A stretch of 64,000 nucleotides of DNA, from the NCBI GenBank assembly GCA_022827835.1, contig JAJEIO010000006.1:1-64000 (forward strand), given 5' to 3'. Made by a program: the position numbers and the translations under genes. The notes below the pieces were generated by a model. The model searched no databases. It saw only the letters and a list, made by a program, of their open reading frames with translations, and was not told where the DNA came from. Shown here one piece after another: positions 1-9,991 of the stretch (positions are counted from its first letter, which is position 1; each line of letters begins with the position of its first letter). This DNA is from Candidatus Latescibacterota bacterium. Its GTDB lineage: Bacteria; Latescibacterota; UBA2968; UBA8231.

Positions 1-1
1 G

Positions 2-154
2 GTGATTAAGGCGCGCAGCGGGGCCTTCATCCAAGAGTGGAACGGTCGCAACGGAGAAAACGCCTTGGTTCAACCCGGCACGTATATCTACGAACTGACC
101 CTCGATTCCGAGGAGCAATACGTCCAACGCGGCGTCTTTGCTGTCGCCTATTGA
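2..154 (+). CDS. C-terminus of a surface/secreted protein with FlgD-like Ig or sorting domain (partial)
   Basis: Only the last 50 codons are inside the window; the frame is open from base 2 to a TGA at 152-154. The peptide contains WNGRNGENALVQPGTYIYEL, which matches the W-[DN]-G-[RK]-N...V-x-P-G-x-Y-x-Y-x-L pattern of FlgD Ig-like and CHU_C-type C-terminal domains that end many secreted proteins of Bacteroidota-like and Latescibacterota-like bacteria. The rest of the protein, and so its function, lies to the left of the window. The family match comes from motif reading only. Confidence 0.6.
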   Translation: MIKARSGAFIQEWNGRNGENALVQPGTYIYELTLDSEEQYVQRGVFAVAY

Positions 155-169
155 AATCGGAAATCTATC

Positions 170-198
170 TTGACAATCCTATCCCTTTAACATTTAAT
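170..198 (+). promoter_or_regulatory. Sigma-70-type promoter for the CBM9-like gene
   Basis: TTGACA at 170-175 is followed, after 17 bases, by TTTAAT at 193-198, one mismatch from TATAAT. A start near 205 would give a leader of about 135 bases before the ATG at 340. It is the best sigma-70 match seen in the left part of the window. Confidence 0.6.
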
Positions 199-272
199 TT
201 AGGGCATCTTTCCAGTGGTCCTTCGAACAGAAAGGAGGGGAATTAGATAAGGATCGGGCTTGAATCGCGGTT

Positions 273-295
273 GATAGGAGTTTCTCTCTCCTATC
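273..295 (+). other. 5' leader hairpin
   Basis: GATAGGAG (273-280) and CTCCTATC (288-295) form a perfect 8-bp stem with a 7-base loop, 44 bases before the ATG at 340. No U-tract follows, so it is not a simple terminator. It may affect mRNA stability or translation; no known riboswitch class was recognised. Confidence 0.4.
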
Positions 296-339
296 TCTTC
301 AAGAATCCTTCTACCTCTAACTGAAAGGTTCATGATAAG

Positions 340-1242
340 ATGAAAAGGAAGATAGCTATTTTGTGCAGCGTCTTTCTCGTCTTTGGGACCATTTCGGTGG
401 CAAATGCACATTTGCCACCAGGCGAGCTATTTTTTGCTGCGCAATTTCCCGATAACCTAGTTCCCACTATAGATGGGGAGCACAGCGATTGGGACATCCT
501 GCCCGAATCGCCTTATTCGATCTTCAACGATCGGCTTTTCGATCCCGCCCAGTTCCAGCAAGCGGCTCGTGGTGAGATCGATATCTCCGATGCCAATATC
601 CGGCATCGGTTTGGCTGGAATGAGAACTCCAACATGATCTACCTCGCCAGCCAAATTTACGATAATATCCACAATATCGACCGCTCCTTTGGGGATTGTC
701 ACTGCCTCGATGACAACTGGGAAATAGAAATCAACCCAGATCATTCTGCCAGTGAAGAGCAAAACCTCGAAGGAAATCCCGTCAACAACATCAGCTACAA
801 GTGGGTCGTACCACCACTGGATGGGGTTTATCAGTCGATTGAGCCCATCGGCGATCTGGCTTGGTTGTCGGACGATACCGAATTCGTCGACATGAGCTGG
901 TCTTTCACCGGTGAGCAATTCGGCGAATCGACGTACTTCTACGAGATCCGCCTCATTCCGATCGATGCCCTCCCCCGGGAAGGCGCGACCCCGGACAACT
1001 CATCTATCCACGACCTGGAAGAGGAAGAAATCATCCATATGTCGGTAACCATGGGTGATATCGACGTCGAACAGGCAAATCACGCCTATAACGGCTTCTG
1101 GTCTTTGTCGCCGGAGAGCTGCTGTAAGGGCGTCAACGACTTCGTAATGGCACCTGTCGAGCCCGCACTAGAAGAACTGTCTGCCGCTACTGCTGTTGAA
1201 GAGACCAGTTGGGGGCATATCAAGGCCGGTTTCGACCGCTAG
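340..1242 (+). CDS. Secreted CBM9/DOMON-like domain protein
   Basis: This is a 300-residue protein with a clear signal peptide (MKRKIAILCSVFLVFGTIS, cleavage near ANA-HLP). The mature part starts with PTIDGEHSDWD, a pattern typical of family-9 carbohydrate-binding or DOMON-like beta-sandwich domains, which usually begin 'xIDGxxxDW'. Four or five cysteines (for example DCHCLDD and SCCKG) suggest disulfides or metal/heme contacts. It is preceded by a promoter and leader hairpin and followed by two strong hairpins, so it is probably a monocistronic unit. Substrate is unknown. A DOMON-like heme- or sugar-binding role is inference from fold alone. Confidence 0.6.
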   Translation: MKRKIAILCSVFLVFGTISVANAHLPPGELFFAAQFPDNLVPTIDGEHSDWDILPESPYSIFNDRLFDPAQFQQAARGEIDISDANIRHRFGWNENSNMIYLASQIYDNIHNIDRSFGDCHCLDDNWEIEINPDHSASEEQNLEGNPVNNISYKWVVPPLDGVYQSIEPIGDLAWLSDDTEFVDMSWSFTGEQFGESTYFYEIRLIPIDALPREGATPDNSSIHDLEEEEIIHMSVTMGDIDVEQANHAYNGFWSLSPESCCKGVNDFVMAPVEPALEELSAATAVEETSWGHIKAGFDR

Positions 1243-1271
1243 GGGTCTCGATTTAAGCCGTTGCAACGTCT

Positions 1272-1294
1272 CCTGGGCAGGCTGCCCGGGTTTT
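1272..1294 (+). terminator. Intrinsic terminator 1 after CBM9-like gene
   Basis: CCTGGGCA (1272-1279) pairs with TGCCCGGG (1283-1290) across a 3-base loop, with one G-T pair, followed by TTTT. It starts 29 bases after the stop codon. Confidence 0.6.
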
Positions 1295-1295
1295 G

Positions 1296-1341
1296 AAGCT
1301 CCTGTTTCGCGCCATGTACGGGTGGGAACAGGAGCTTTTTT
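1296..1341 (+). terminator. Intrinsic terminator 2 after CBM9-like gene
   Basis: AAGCTCCTGTT (1296-1306) and AACAGGAGCTT (1327-1337) form a perfect 11-bp stem with a 20-base loop, followed by TTTT. It backs up the hairpin just upstream. Its presence argues against any start codon for the next gene before about 1345. Confidence 0.75.
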
Positions 1342-1394
1342 ATGCCTCAACCCGCCCTCGTTATCTACTGTCCAAATTGATTTCCCTTGGCGCT

Positions 1395-3452
1395 ATGCTC
1401 CAAACCATCATTCATTCCACCAAATTTCAGATTCTATCCATTTTCTTGCTGGCTTTGGTACTGCGTCTATTCTACCTAGCGGCCATACGCGACGTCCCCT
1501 ATTTCCACACGCTTGTCATAGACGCCTTTGAATACGACCACTTGGCCACCCAAATCCTGCGGGGAAACTGGCTCCTCGATCCAGCCGTGGACATGTACGT
1601 GCATGGCCCCCTCTACCCATACCTGCTCGCCCTGCTCAAAGGAATCGGCTTCAGCCATTTAGGCATTCTCCTGTTCCAAGCTGTGCTGGGCGCACTCATC
1701 TGCGTCCTGATCCACCGCGTAGCCAGCTACCTTTTTCCCCATCCCATCCCCTTGGTCGCCGGTCTGCTGGCGGCCGGGTACTGGCCCTTCGTCTTCTACA
1801 ACGGTCAACTCTTGGCTACTACGCTAGTCATTCTCGTCGGATTGGGCTTGGCGGTCCTGCTCCTGCACTATGCGCCGAAGCTGACCTACGGCAGCGCAGT
1901 CGGTGCCGGAATTCTGTTGGGCCTGCTGGTCATGGGACGCAGCAACACCCTGCTGCTGATGCCCTTGCTCTTGGGGTGGATCTACCTGACCGCCAGTGGC
2001 CTCCCCAAACGCCGGGTCACCTTGGCCTTAGCCTTTGCCCTGACCTTCTTCCTCATTCTTCTTCCCTTTTTCCTGCGCAACTATCAGATCCAAGGCACAC
2101 CCATACCCTTCCAGGGCGGCTTCAGCTTCTATATAGGCACCAATCCCGAAGCCGACGGCACCCCGTACGTGCGCCAAGGAGCCCAATTCCAACGTCTCGA
2201 ACTCATGCCCCTCCACCAAGGATTTGACACGCCAGCGGCCAAAGGGGCCTTTTACACCGCCGAAGGTCTGCGATTTATTTACCGCGATCCTCTGGCCTAT
2301 CTCCAGCTACTCTATCGCAAATTTCGGCTCTTCTGGAACGCTTTTGAAATCCCAGTAAGTGCGGACCTGCGCTACTACGAAACCCACTTTCCACTCTACC
2401 GGCTTTTTTTGCTCAGCTTTGGCCTCGCGGTGCCCTTTGCCCTAGTCGGCATATTGTGGCATTGGCGATGGACCTCCGCCTATACCCTGCCGCTTCTCTT
2501 CGTGCTAGCCTACTTATGCACCGGGCTCTTATTCTCGGTGTGCGCTCGCTACCGCTTGCCCGCCCTGCCTTTTTTACTGGTCTTTGCCGCCGCTGGAATT
2601 TGGCGTCTGAAGGAACTGCTGACCGCCCGAGCCGCTTCGCGCCTCGGCGTTTTTCTGCTGCTTCTAACAGCGGCCTTCGTCCTAGTACACACCGGGGTAA
2701 GTCCCAAGCAGGTGGACCATCTGCGCTCTCCTTGGCTCTTGGGCCATACTCAACTGCGCAACAAGCAGTACGACCAAGCCGTACAGACCTTTACGCACGG
2801 TCTAGCGCAATTTCCCGACGACTCCGATCTTTACAACAGCTTGGGCGTGGCCTACCAGTACTTGGGCGAGTCCGACGAAGCGGAAGCGGCCTTCCTGCGC
2901 GCAGTAGAACTAGTCCCAGATCACGCCAAACCTTGGTTCAATTTGGGTAAACTCTACCTAAGCCAACGACGTTTGGAGCAAGCACGGCACGCTTTTGCGC
3001 AAAGCCTAAAACACGACCCCCGACCAGCCAATGCCCATCCGGCGTACCACAACTTGGGCTATGTCTTCTTCTTCCAAAAAGACTTTCAACAAGCTCGCCA
3101 AGCCTTTGAACGGGCGCTGCACAACAGAGAGACCGCCCAGACCTATTACAGTCTCTCCCATGTCCTTGCCAATTTGAATCTAACAGATGAACAAATCCAC
3201 GCCCTCGAACAAGCCGCCCGGCTCAAACCCGACTTTGTCCCTGCTCAGCGGAACTTGGGCGTACTCTATATGCAACGGGGCTCCTACGAGGCAGCGGAAA
3301 GGTCCCTGCTCCAGGCCATCAAATACGACGCCCAATCGATCACAGCCCATCGCAATTTAGGCGTCCTCTACGAGAAAATGGGGCGCACGGAACAGGCCCG
3401 CCTAGCCCGTGCCCGGGCAGATCAACTGCAGCGTTCAGGTGCAGGCCATTGA
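1395..3452 (+). CDS. GT39/ArnT-like membrane glycosyltransferase with C-terminal TPR repeats
   Basis: A 685-residue protein whose N-terminal 420 residues contain about ten hydrophobic segments, with an acidic first periplasmic loop (DAFEYD, roughly residues 40-45), as in dolichyl/undecaprenyl-phosphate-sugar glycosyltransferases of the GT39/GT83 (PMT_2) type. Residues from about 450 on are TPR repeats (for example LYNSLGVAYQYLGESDEAEA and PWFNLGKLYLSQRRLEQA), probably soluble. These enzymes transfer sugars from lipid carriers to proteins or lipids in the periplasm; the TPR tail is a plausible partner-binding platform. The frame is open from a TTG at 1293, but that lies inside the upstream terminator, so ATG 1395 (MLQTIIHSTKFQ) is preferred. 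It converges on the kinase at 3516. Confidence 0.75.
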   Translation: MLQTIIHSTKFQILSIFLLALVLRLFYLAAIRDVPYFHTLVIDAFEYDHLATQILRGNWLLDPAVDMYVHGPLYPYLLALLKGIGFSHLGILLFQAVLGALICVLIHRVASYLFPHPIPLVAGLLAAGYWPFVFYNGQLLATTLVILVGLGLAVLLLHYAPKLTYGSAVGAGILLGLLVMGRSNTLLLMPLLLGWIYLTASGLPKRRVTLALAFALTFFLILLPFFLRNYQIQGTPIPFQGGFSFYIGTNPEADGTPYVRQGAQFQRLELMPLHQGFDTPAAKGAFYTAEGLRFIYRDPLAYLQLLYRKFRLFWNAFEIPVSADLRYYETHFPLYRLFLLSFGLAVPFALVGILWHWRWTSAYTLPLLFVLAYLCTGLLFSVCARYRLPALPFLLVFAAAGIWRLKELLTARAASRLGVFLLLLTAAFVLVHTGVSPKQVDHLRSPWLLGHTQLRNKQYDQAVQTFTHGLAQFPDDSDLYNSLGVAYQYLGESDEAEAAFLRAVELVPDHAKPWFNLGKLYLSQRRLEQARHAFAQSLKHDPRPANAHPAYHNLGYVFFFQKDFQQARQAFERALHNRETAQTYYSLSHVLANLNLTDEQIHALEQAARLKPDFVPAQRNLGVLYMQRGSYEAAERSLLQAIKYDAQSITAHRNLGVLYEKMGRTEQARLARARADQLQRSGAGH

Positions 3453-3515
3453 CGTAGGTAGAGGTTCAGACGCGATTAATTTTGGCGGGTTCTAACAGCC
3501 GAAAACGAAGAGATC

Positions 3516-4813
3516 TCAAAAGCGGATGGTAAAACGGGTCGGCTCGTCTGGAGGGCTTTCGAGGGAAAAGGCAAAACCGTGTCGGCTCAAAATCTCCTGC
3601 ACCAACGTCAGACCGAGGCCGCGTCGGTTTTCCTTGGTGCTAAAAAACGGCGTGAACAAGCTCTCGGCCACTTCCGGGTCGATCCCCGTGCCCGTATCCT
3701 CGACCACGGCAAAGGGTCGGTCTTGGAGCTTGCCCAAGCGAATCGTTATCCTGCCGTCCTCGCCAATGGCCTCCACCGCGTTTTTCAGGATATTGACAAA
3801 CGCCTGCTCCATCTGGTTTTCGTCCATGGCGATGCGCTTGAGGTCCGCCTGAATATCCCACTCCCACTCGATGTTGCGGCGCTCGCACTCGGCGCGCATC
3901 AGCACGGCGATGTCGCGCAAAAGAGCTTCCAAGTCCACGGGCTGCAAGTGCGGTGTCGGCAGTTTGACCACCTCGGCAAAGCTGCGCATGAAGGCGCTGA
4001 GATGGTCAATGCGGTCGCTGGCCACTTGCAGGGCGTTTTCAAAATCGCCGCGGTCGGCCTCCCGCAGTTGTCCCTTGTAGTTGAGGCACGAGTGCAGCAG
4101 GGAATTGACCGCTCCCGTTGAGTTGTTCACCTCGTGTGCCAGCAGGCGGATGACTTTCTCGTAGGCCGCCTTCTCCGACAGGCGCAACTCCTCGGTCAAT
4201 TCCTCCATCAGGATAAAGCTGCGCGGAAATCCTTGGTCCAAAAACTGCGCCTTGTGACAGCGCACCCGCTGCCCTTGCACTGGCAGCACCTGCGACTCGC
4301 CGACGGCTAAAGCGTGCAGGGCGCGGGCAAATGCCGTCCCCAACTCGTCCAATGACTGGCCGAGCGCCGCGCTTTCGGCCAGCCCCAACAGGCGGCTGGC
4401 GCTGGGATTGACTAGGGCGACCTTGCCATCGAAGTCGAGGGTGATAATGCCCGACGGCGAGGCCGTCAGGATCTTATCCATGAAGTAGTGCTGTTCCTGC
4501 AGCCGCGTGCGCTCTTCGCGCAGTTGGTCGATCATGCGGTTGTACACGCGCACGAGCTGATCCATTTCCGGCTGGCCCACTTCGACGAACTTGCTGGTAA
4601 AATCGCGCTCGCCGATGAGTTCGGCCCCCGTGCGGATTAGATCGAGCGGCACCCAAAAATGCTGGATCAAACGCACGCCGACGGCAAAAGATAGGACGAA
4701 GAATGCTTCGACCCCCAACAGCCAAGGCTTTTCCTCGCGCAACAGGTACCCAGCAAGCCCCGCGAAGACGAGGTGGATACCGATCAGATAGAGGATGAGT
4801 TTGGTGCGCAGGC

Positions 4814-4817
<4 letters not shown>
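3516..4817 (-). CDS. NtrY-like sensor histidine kinase
   Basis: A 433-residue membrane kinase: two N-terminal transmembrane segments (about residues 6-25 and 33-52), a HAMP-like linker, a PAS domain (about 110-205), then HisKA and HATPase domains. The H-box is RLLAHEVNNS with the phosphorylatable His at 228; the N-box (QAFVNILKNAVEAI) and G-boxes (EDTGTGI, RRGLGLTLV) are intact. There is almost no periplasmic loop, so it likely senses through the membrane or the PAS domain. It overlaps the response regulator upstream by 4 bases and is the last gene of the minus-strand block, so the two form a two-component pair. The ligand is unknown. Confidence 0.85.
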
Positions 4818-6184
<1,367 letters not shown>

Positions 6185-6204
6185 CGCCTATTCTCATTCG
6201 CAGC

Positions 6205-7350
6205 CTAGTCAGCGGAGTAGTTGGGTGCGGGTTGAGTTCCCAACTGTACCGTCTTCTCCATTTGGACACCATTGCGCACGAGTCCGAACGCAACCTCGGT
6301 GCCGGGTTTTATACGGTCCAGTAGGAAGCCTAGTTGGAGTCGGGAAATTATGGGTTTCTCTGCCAGGGTGAACAAAATGTCGCCCGGTTCAAAGCCAGCC
6401 TCTTGCGCGGGACTACCATCCTTGACTCGGTGGACGACCGCGGTCCGGTCGACACCGCCCTCGACCTCGCCTCCGGTCAATTGCACGCCGAGCCAACCCA
6501 TCTCATTAGGGCGCGAGGAACTAATCCCATTCGACACTATGCGAAAAGTACCAGCTTGCTCGTCGTGAGCCAACTTGACAGTCATTTCAACCTTATTGGC
6601 CCCGTCGAATTCTCTGGTGGCCTGTTTGGCCCATTCCTTCCCGTCAAAATACCGGACGAACAACTCTGACCATTTGCTATCACCGGTGTATTTGAAGAAT
6701 AGGCGGTAGATAGCCTTTTCCCTCGGGGGAGCGGACTCTCGGTGCGTCAGGGATTCAAAAGGATCAACTTCAACCGTAATGTCGTCGAACAAATCCGTGA
6801 ACCACTGTAACTCTTTGTGGGTTGAAAACGGGCCAAGTTCGAGTTCGGGGGGATAGCGCCCGTCCACCATATTTCTGCCTATGAGTTCAAGCTGATCCAA
6901 GAGCTTGTCGTGCTCGGCCGAGCGCTCGGCCACGACGATGGTCCCCTCAATGACATTATTGGTCTCGTCCGTCTCGGGCAGATTGTCTTCCTTGTCCAGA
7001 ATCCAGCGGTACGTGTACGTCCCTGGTTCAGTCGGCTTGAAGTGATAGTAGCCTTCGGCCTTTGAGTAGGTACTAGTCCCGCCTGACTCCAAACCTCCCG
7101 TGCCGTGATCGAAGCTGACGCGCTCACCGTCAACGTAAAAATCGACCCGATAGGTGCGGGGAGGAATGGCGTCGGTGCCTTGGTTGGTCAAGTGATTGGC
7201 GAATACGACTTCATCTCCAACCACCACGTTCTCGGGTGTATGGACGACTTCGACAGCCACTAAATCGTAATTGCCCTCAGGCACTTCTTGGAGTGGCGCG
7301 GCATACGCCGACGGCGCAAACAGAAAAATGGCTAACATGAGATAACGCAT
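6205..7350 (-). CDS. Secreted CARDB-PDZ protein, copy 3
   Basis: A 381-residue exported protein: signal peptide (MRYLMLAIFLFAPSAYA), a CARDB-type Ig-like adhesion domain (about residues 25-135, including the pattern ILDKEDNLPETDETNN) and a C-terminal PDZ domain (about 290-370, GWLGVQL...GSPAQEAGFEPGDIL). There is no protease domain, so it is likely a periplasmic binding or scaffolding protein. An in-frame ATG 18 bases upstream exists, but the GGAAGG site is placed for the inner ATG and copy 2 lacks the outer one. It is the promoter-distal of three tandem copies, 20 bases ahead of the response regulator. It lacks the short QAAKQA insertion seen after residue 155 in copies 1 and 2. Confidence 0.75.
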   Translation of the reverse strand: MRYLMLAIFLFAPSAYAAPLQEVPEGNYDLVAVEVVHTPENVVVGDEVVFANHLTNQGTDAIPPRTYRVDFYVDGERVSFDHGTGGLESGGTSTYSKAEGYYHFKPTEPGTYTYRWILDKEDNLPETDETNNVIEGTIVVAERSAEHDKLLDQLELIGRNMVDGRYPPELELGPFSTHKELQWFTDLFDDITVEVDPFESLTHRESAPPREKAIYRLFFKYTGDSKWSELFVRYFDGKEWAKQATREFDGANKVEMTVKLAHDEQAGTFRIVSNGISSSRPNEMGWLGVQLTGGEVEGGVDRTAVVHRVKDGSPAQEAGFEPGDILFTLAEKPIISRLQLGFLLDRIKPGTEVAFGLVRNGVQMEKTVQLGTQPAPNYSAD

Positions 7351-7364
7351 GGTCGATTCCTTCC

Positions 7365-7484
7365 TCATTCGTGATACGGGGCTTCCGCCGGAGACGCGGC
7401 CGTCGCAGTCTGGTAGCCAGCCTGCTTGAGCAGCAGGGACAGCGACGTGGTCACGGAAATATCGTCATCGACGACTAGGATCAT
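7365..7484 (-). pseudogene. Fossil start of the response-regulator gene fused to a permease 3' end (copy B)
   Basis: Read on the minus strand, this opens with ATG and encodes the first 35 residues of the response regulator at 4814-6184 (DDD pocket included), then continues as PYHE and stops. The last codons (AE-A-P-Y-H-E-stop) match the permease C-terminus (VE-A-L-H-H-E-stop) at 16469. The stop overlaps the outer ATG of the downstream CARDB-PDZ gene. The four base changes against the parent over the shared codons are all synonymous. It is probably non-functional, though it could act as a short upstream reading frame. Confidence 0.75.
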
Positions 7485-7508
7485 CGTCTATTCTCATTCT
7501 CGATATAG

Positions 7509-8672
7509 TCAGCGGCGTTCGGGTTGAGTTCCCAACTGTACCGTTTTCTCCATTTGGACACCATTGCGCACGAGCCCGAAAGAAACCTCAGTGCCGGGTT
7601 TCATACGGGCCAGTAGGAAGTCTGCTTGGGACGGGGAAGCTATGGGTTTACCCGCCAAGGTGAGCAAAATGTCGCCTTGTTCAAAGCCAGCCTCTTGCGC
7701 GGGACTACCGTCCTCAACTCGGCGGACGACCGCGCCACTATCGCCCTCGCCCTCGATCAACCATACGCCGAGCCAACTCATCTCATCCGGGGAGCGATAA
7801 CGCATCCCATTACCAAACAAATCCAGCAGGCGGAAAGTACCGGTTTGCTCATCGTGAGCCACTCTGAGGATCATAGTAACCTGATTATCCCGGTAGAAAT
7901 CGCTGGTGGCCTGTTTTGCCCATTCCTGCCCGTCGAAATACTGGACGAACAACGCTGGCCATTCGCTCTCACTCATATTTCTGAAGGCCAAACGGTGAGT
8001 GGCCTTTTCCTTCGGAGGATTGGAGTCCGGGGATGTCAGGTAGTTAATATAATAGTCCCCCGAGTACACTTTAATCCCGATCTCGTCGAACAAATCTGTG
8101 AACCACTGTAGCTCTTGGTGGGTTGAATCCGGGCCAAGTTCGAATTCGGGAGGATAGCGCCCTTCCACCATATTTCTGCCAATGAGTTCGAGTTGGTCGA
8201 GCAGGGCCTGTTTGGCCGCTTGGAGGCTGTCGTGCTCGGCCGAGCGCTCGGCCACGACGATGGTCCCTTCAATGACATTATTGGTCTCGTCCGTCTCGGG
8301 CAGATTGTCTTCCTTGTCCAAGATCCAGCGATATGTGTACGTCCCCGGTTCCGTCGGCTTGAAATTATAGGCACCTTCGGCTGTTGCGTAGAAACTACTC
8401 CTGCCCGGCGGCAAACCTGCCGTACCGTGATCAAAGCTGACGCGCTCGTCGTCAACGTACAAATCGACCCGATAGGTGCGGGGAGGAATGGCGTCGGTGC
8501 CTCGGTTGGCCTGATGTCGGACGAATACGACTCCATCGCCGACCACTACTTCCTCGGGTATATGGACAACTTCGACGGCGACCAAATCGTAATTGCCCTC
8601 AGGGGCTTCTTCGAGTAGAGCGGCATAAGCCACTGGAGCGAATAGAAAAACAGCTAATATGAGATAACGCAT
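7509..8672 (-). CDS. Secreted CARDB-PDZ protein, copy 2
   Basis: A 387-residue paralogue of the flanking genes with the same layout: signal peptide (MRYLILAVFLFAPVAYA), CARDB domain (about 25-135), linker and PDZ domain (about 300-380, WLGVWLIEG...GSPAQEAGFEQGDIL). It differs from its neighbours mainly in the linker (about 190-290), where ligand contacts could diverge. GGAAGG lies upstream of the ATG. Spacers on both sides carry fossils of the response-regulator start, so it arose by tandem duplication of a roughly 1.3-kb unit. No frameshift or stop is seen, so it is likely still expressed. Confidence 0.75.
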   Translation of the reverse strand: MRYLILAVFLFAPVAYAALLEEAPEGNYDLVAVEVVHIPEEVVVGDGVVFVRHQANRGTDAIPPRTYRVDLYVDDERVSFDHGTAGLPPGRSSFYATAEGAYNFKPTEPGTYTYRWILDKEDNLPETDETNNVIEGTIVVAERSAEHDSLQAAKQALLDQLELIGRNMVEGRYPPEFELGPDSTHQELQWFTDLFDEIGIKVYSGDYYINYLTSPDSNPPKEKATHRLAFRNMSESEWPALFVQYFDGQEWAKQATSDFYRDNQVTMILRVAHDEQTGTFRLLDLFGNGMRYRSPDEMSWLGVWLIEGEGDSGAVVRRVEDGSPAQEAGFEQGDILLTLAGKPIASPSQADFLLARMKPGTEVSFGLVRNGVQMEKTVQLGTQPERR

Positions 8673-8686
8673 GGTTGCTTCCTTCC

Positions 8687-8806
8687 TTATTCGTAGTAAA
8701 GGACTCCCGCCGGAGACGCAGCCGTCGCGGTCTGGTAGCCGGCCTGCTTGAGCAGCAGGGACAGCGATGTGGTCACGGAAATATCGTCATCGACGACTAG
8801 GATCAT
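8687..8806 (-). pseudogene. Fossil start of the response-regulator gene fused to a permease 3' end (copy A)
   Basis: This has the same structure as the fossil at 7365-7484: ATG, 33 residues identical to the response-regulator N-terminus, then GVLYYE and a TAA stop. Base differences from the parent are silent up to codon 33; codon 34 (GGA for GAA) marks the join. The tail AG-V-L-Y-Y-E-stop again resembles the permease end. It lies directly before the CARDB-PDZ copy at 7509. Confidence 0.75.
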
Positions 8807-8816
8807 CGCTCAGTCC

Positions 8817-9977
8817 TCATCTGCGGCGGCGGCGTTCGGGTTGGGTTCCCAACTGTACCGTCTTCTCCATCTGGACACCATTGCGCACTAGCCCGAACGC
8901 AACCTTGGTGCCGGGTTTCATACGCCTCAGTAGGAAGTCTAGTTGGGATGGGGAAATTATGGGTTTCCCTGCTAGGGTGAGCAAAATGTCGCCTAGTTCA
9001 AAGCCAGCTTCTTGCGCGGGACTACTGTCCTCTATTCGGTCAATGACCGCGCCACTCTCGCCCTCGGCCAACCATACGCCGAGCCAACCCCTCTCATCTG
9101 GGGAAAGATAACTTACCCTACTCGATTCCAGCAGGCGGAAAGTACCGGTTTGCTCGTTGTGAGCCACCCTTAAGGTCACCGTAACCTGATTGTCCCGGTA
9201 GAATTCGCTGATGGCCTGTTTGGCCCATTCCTCCCCGTCGAAATACTGGACGAACAACGCTGGCCATTCGCTCTCACTCATATTTCTGAAGGCCAAGCGA
9301 TGAGTAGCCCTTCCCCCTGGAGGAGCGAACGCCTGGGACGTCAGATAGTTACCATAATAGTCCCCCGATTGCACTTTAAGCCCGATCTCGTCGAACAACT
9401 CTGTGAACCACTGTAACTCTCGGTGGGTTGAATCCGGGCTAAGTTCGAGTTCGGGGGGATAGTGTCCTTCTACTATATTTTCGCCGATGAGTTCGAGTTG
9501 ATCTAGCAGGGCCTGTTTGGCCGCTTGGCGTCTATCGTACTCAGCCGAGCGCTCGGCCACGACGATGGTCCCCTCAATGACATTATTGGTCTCGTCTGTC
9601 TCAGGCAGATTGTCTTCCTTGTCCAGTATCCAGCGATACGTGTACGTCCCCGGTTCCGTCGGCTTGAAGTGATAGTAGCCTTCGGCTTTTGAGTAGGTAC
9701 TAGTCCCGCCCGGCCTCAAACCTCCCGTGCCGTGATCGAAGCTGACGCACTCGCCGTCCACGTAAAAATCGACCCAATAGGTGCGGGGAGGAATGGCGTC
9801 GGTGCCTCGGTTGGCCAGATGGTTGACGAATACGACTTCATCGCCGACCACCACTTCCTCAGGTATATGGACGACTTCGACGGCCACCAAATCGTAATCG
9901 CCCTCAGGTGCTTCTTGGAGTGGCGCGGCATACGCCGCCGACGCGAACAGAAAAACGGCTAACATGAGATAACGCAT
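8817..9977 (-). CDS. Secreted CARDB-PDZ protein, copy 1
   Basis: The promoter-proximal copy, 386 residues from the ATG at 9977, which has GGAAGG 8 bases upstream. It has a signal peptide (MRYLMLAVFLFASAAYA), a CARDB domain (about 25-135), a linker and a C-terminal PDZ (about 295-375, GWLGVWLAEG...SSPAQEAGFELGDIL), then a short basic tail (ERRRRR). The upstream spacer is a 90-base permease relic (9992-10081) rather than a receiver fossil, which suggests this copy keeps the ancestral junction and copies 2 and 3 arose from it. The role is probably periplasmic peptide or protein binding within the exporter cluster. Confidence 0.75.
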   Translation of the reverse strand: MRYLMLAVFLFASAAYAAPLQEAPEGDYDLVAVEVVHIPEEVVVGDEVVFVNHLANRGTDAIPPRTYWVDFYVDGECVSFDHGTGGLRPGGTSTYSKAEGYYHFKPTEPGTYTYRWILDKEDNLPETDETNNVIEGTIVVAERSAEYDRRQAAKQALLDQLELIGENIVEGHYPPELELSPDSTHRELQWFTELFDEIGLKVQSGDYYGNYLTSQAFAPPGGRATHRLAFRNMSESEWPALFVQYFDGEEWAKQAISEFYRDNQVTVTLRVAHNEQTGTFRLLESSRVSYLSPDERGWLGVWLAEGESGAVIDRIEDSSPAQEAGFELGDILLTLAGKPIISPSQLDFLLRRMKPGTKVAFGLVRNGVQMEKTVQLGTQPERRRRR

Positions 9978-9991
9978 GGTCGATTCCTTCC

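Noticed and set aside
457-918. 153-codon minus-strand frame opposite the CBM9-like gene
   Set aside because: Shadow frame: the plus-strand gene has signal peptide, promoter and terminators; the opposite frame has no family or start signal.
2456-2950. 164-codon second frame inside the glycosyltransferase-TPR gene
   Set aside because: It is in the +1 frame of a well-supported gene, with low-complexity Arg/Ser-rich translation typical of shadow frames in GC-rich DNA.
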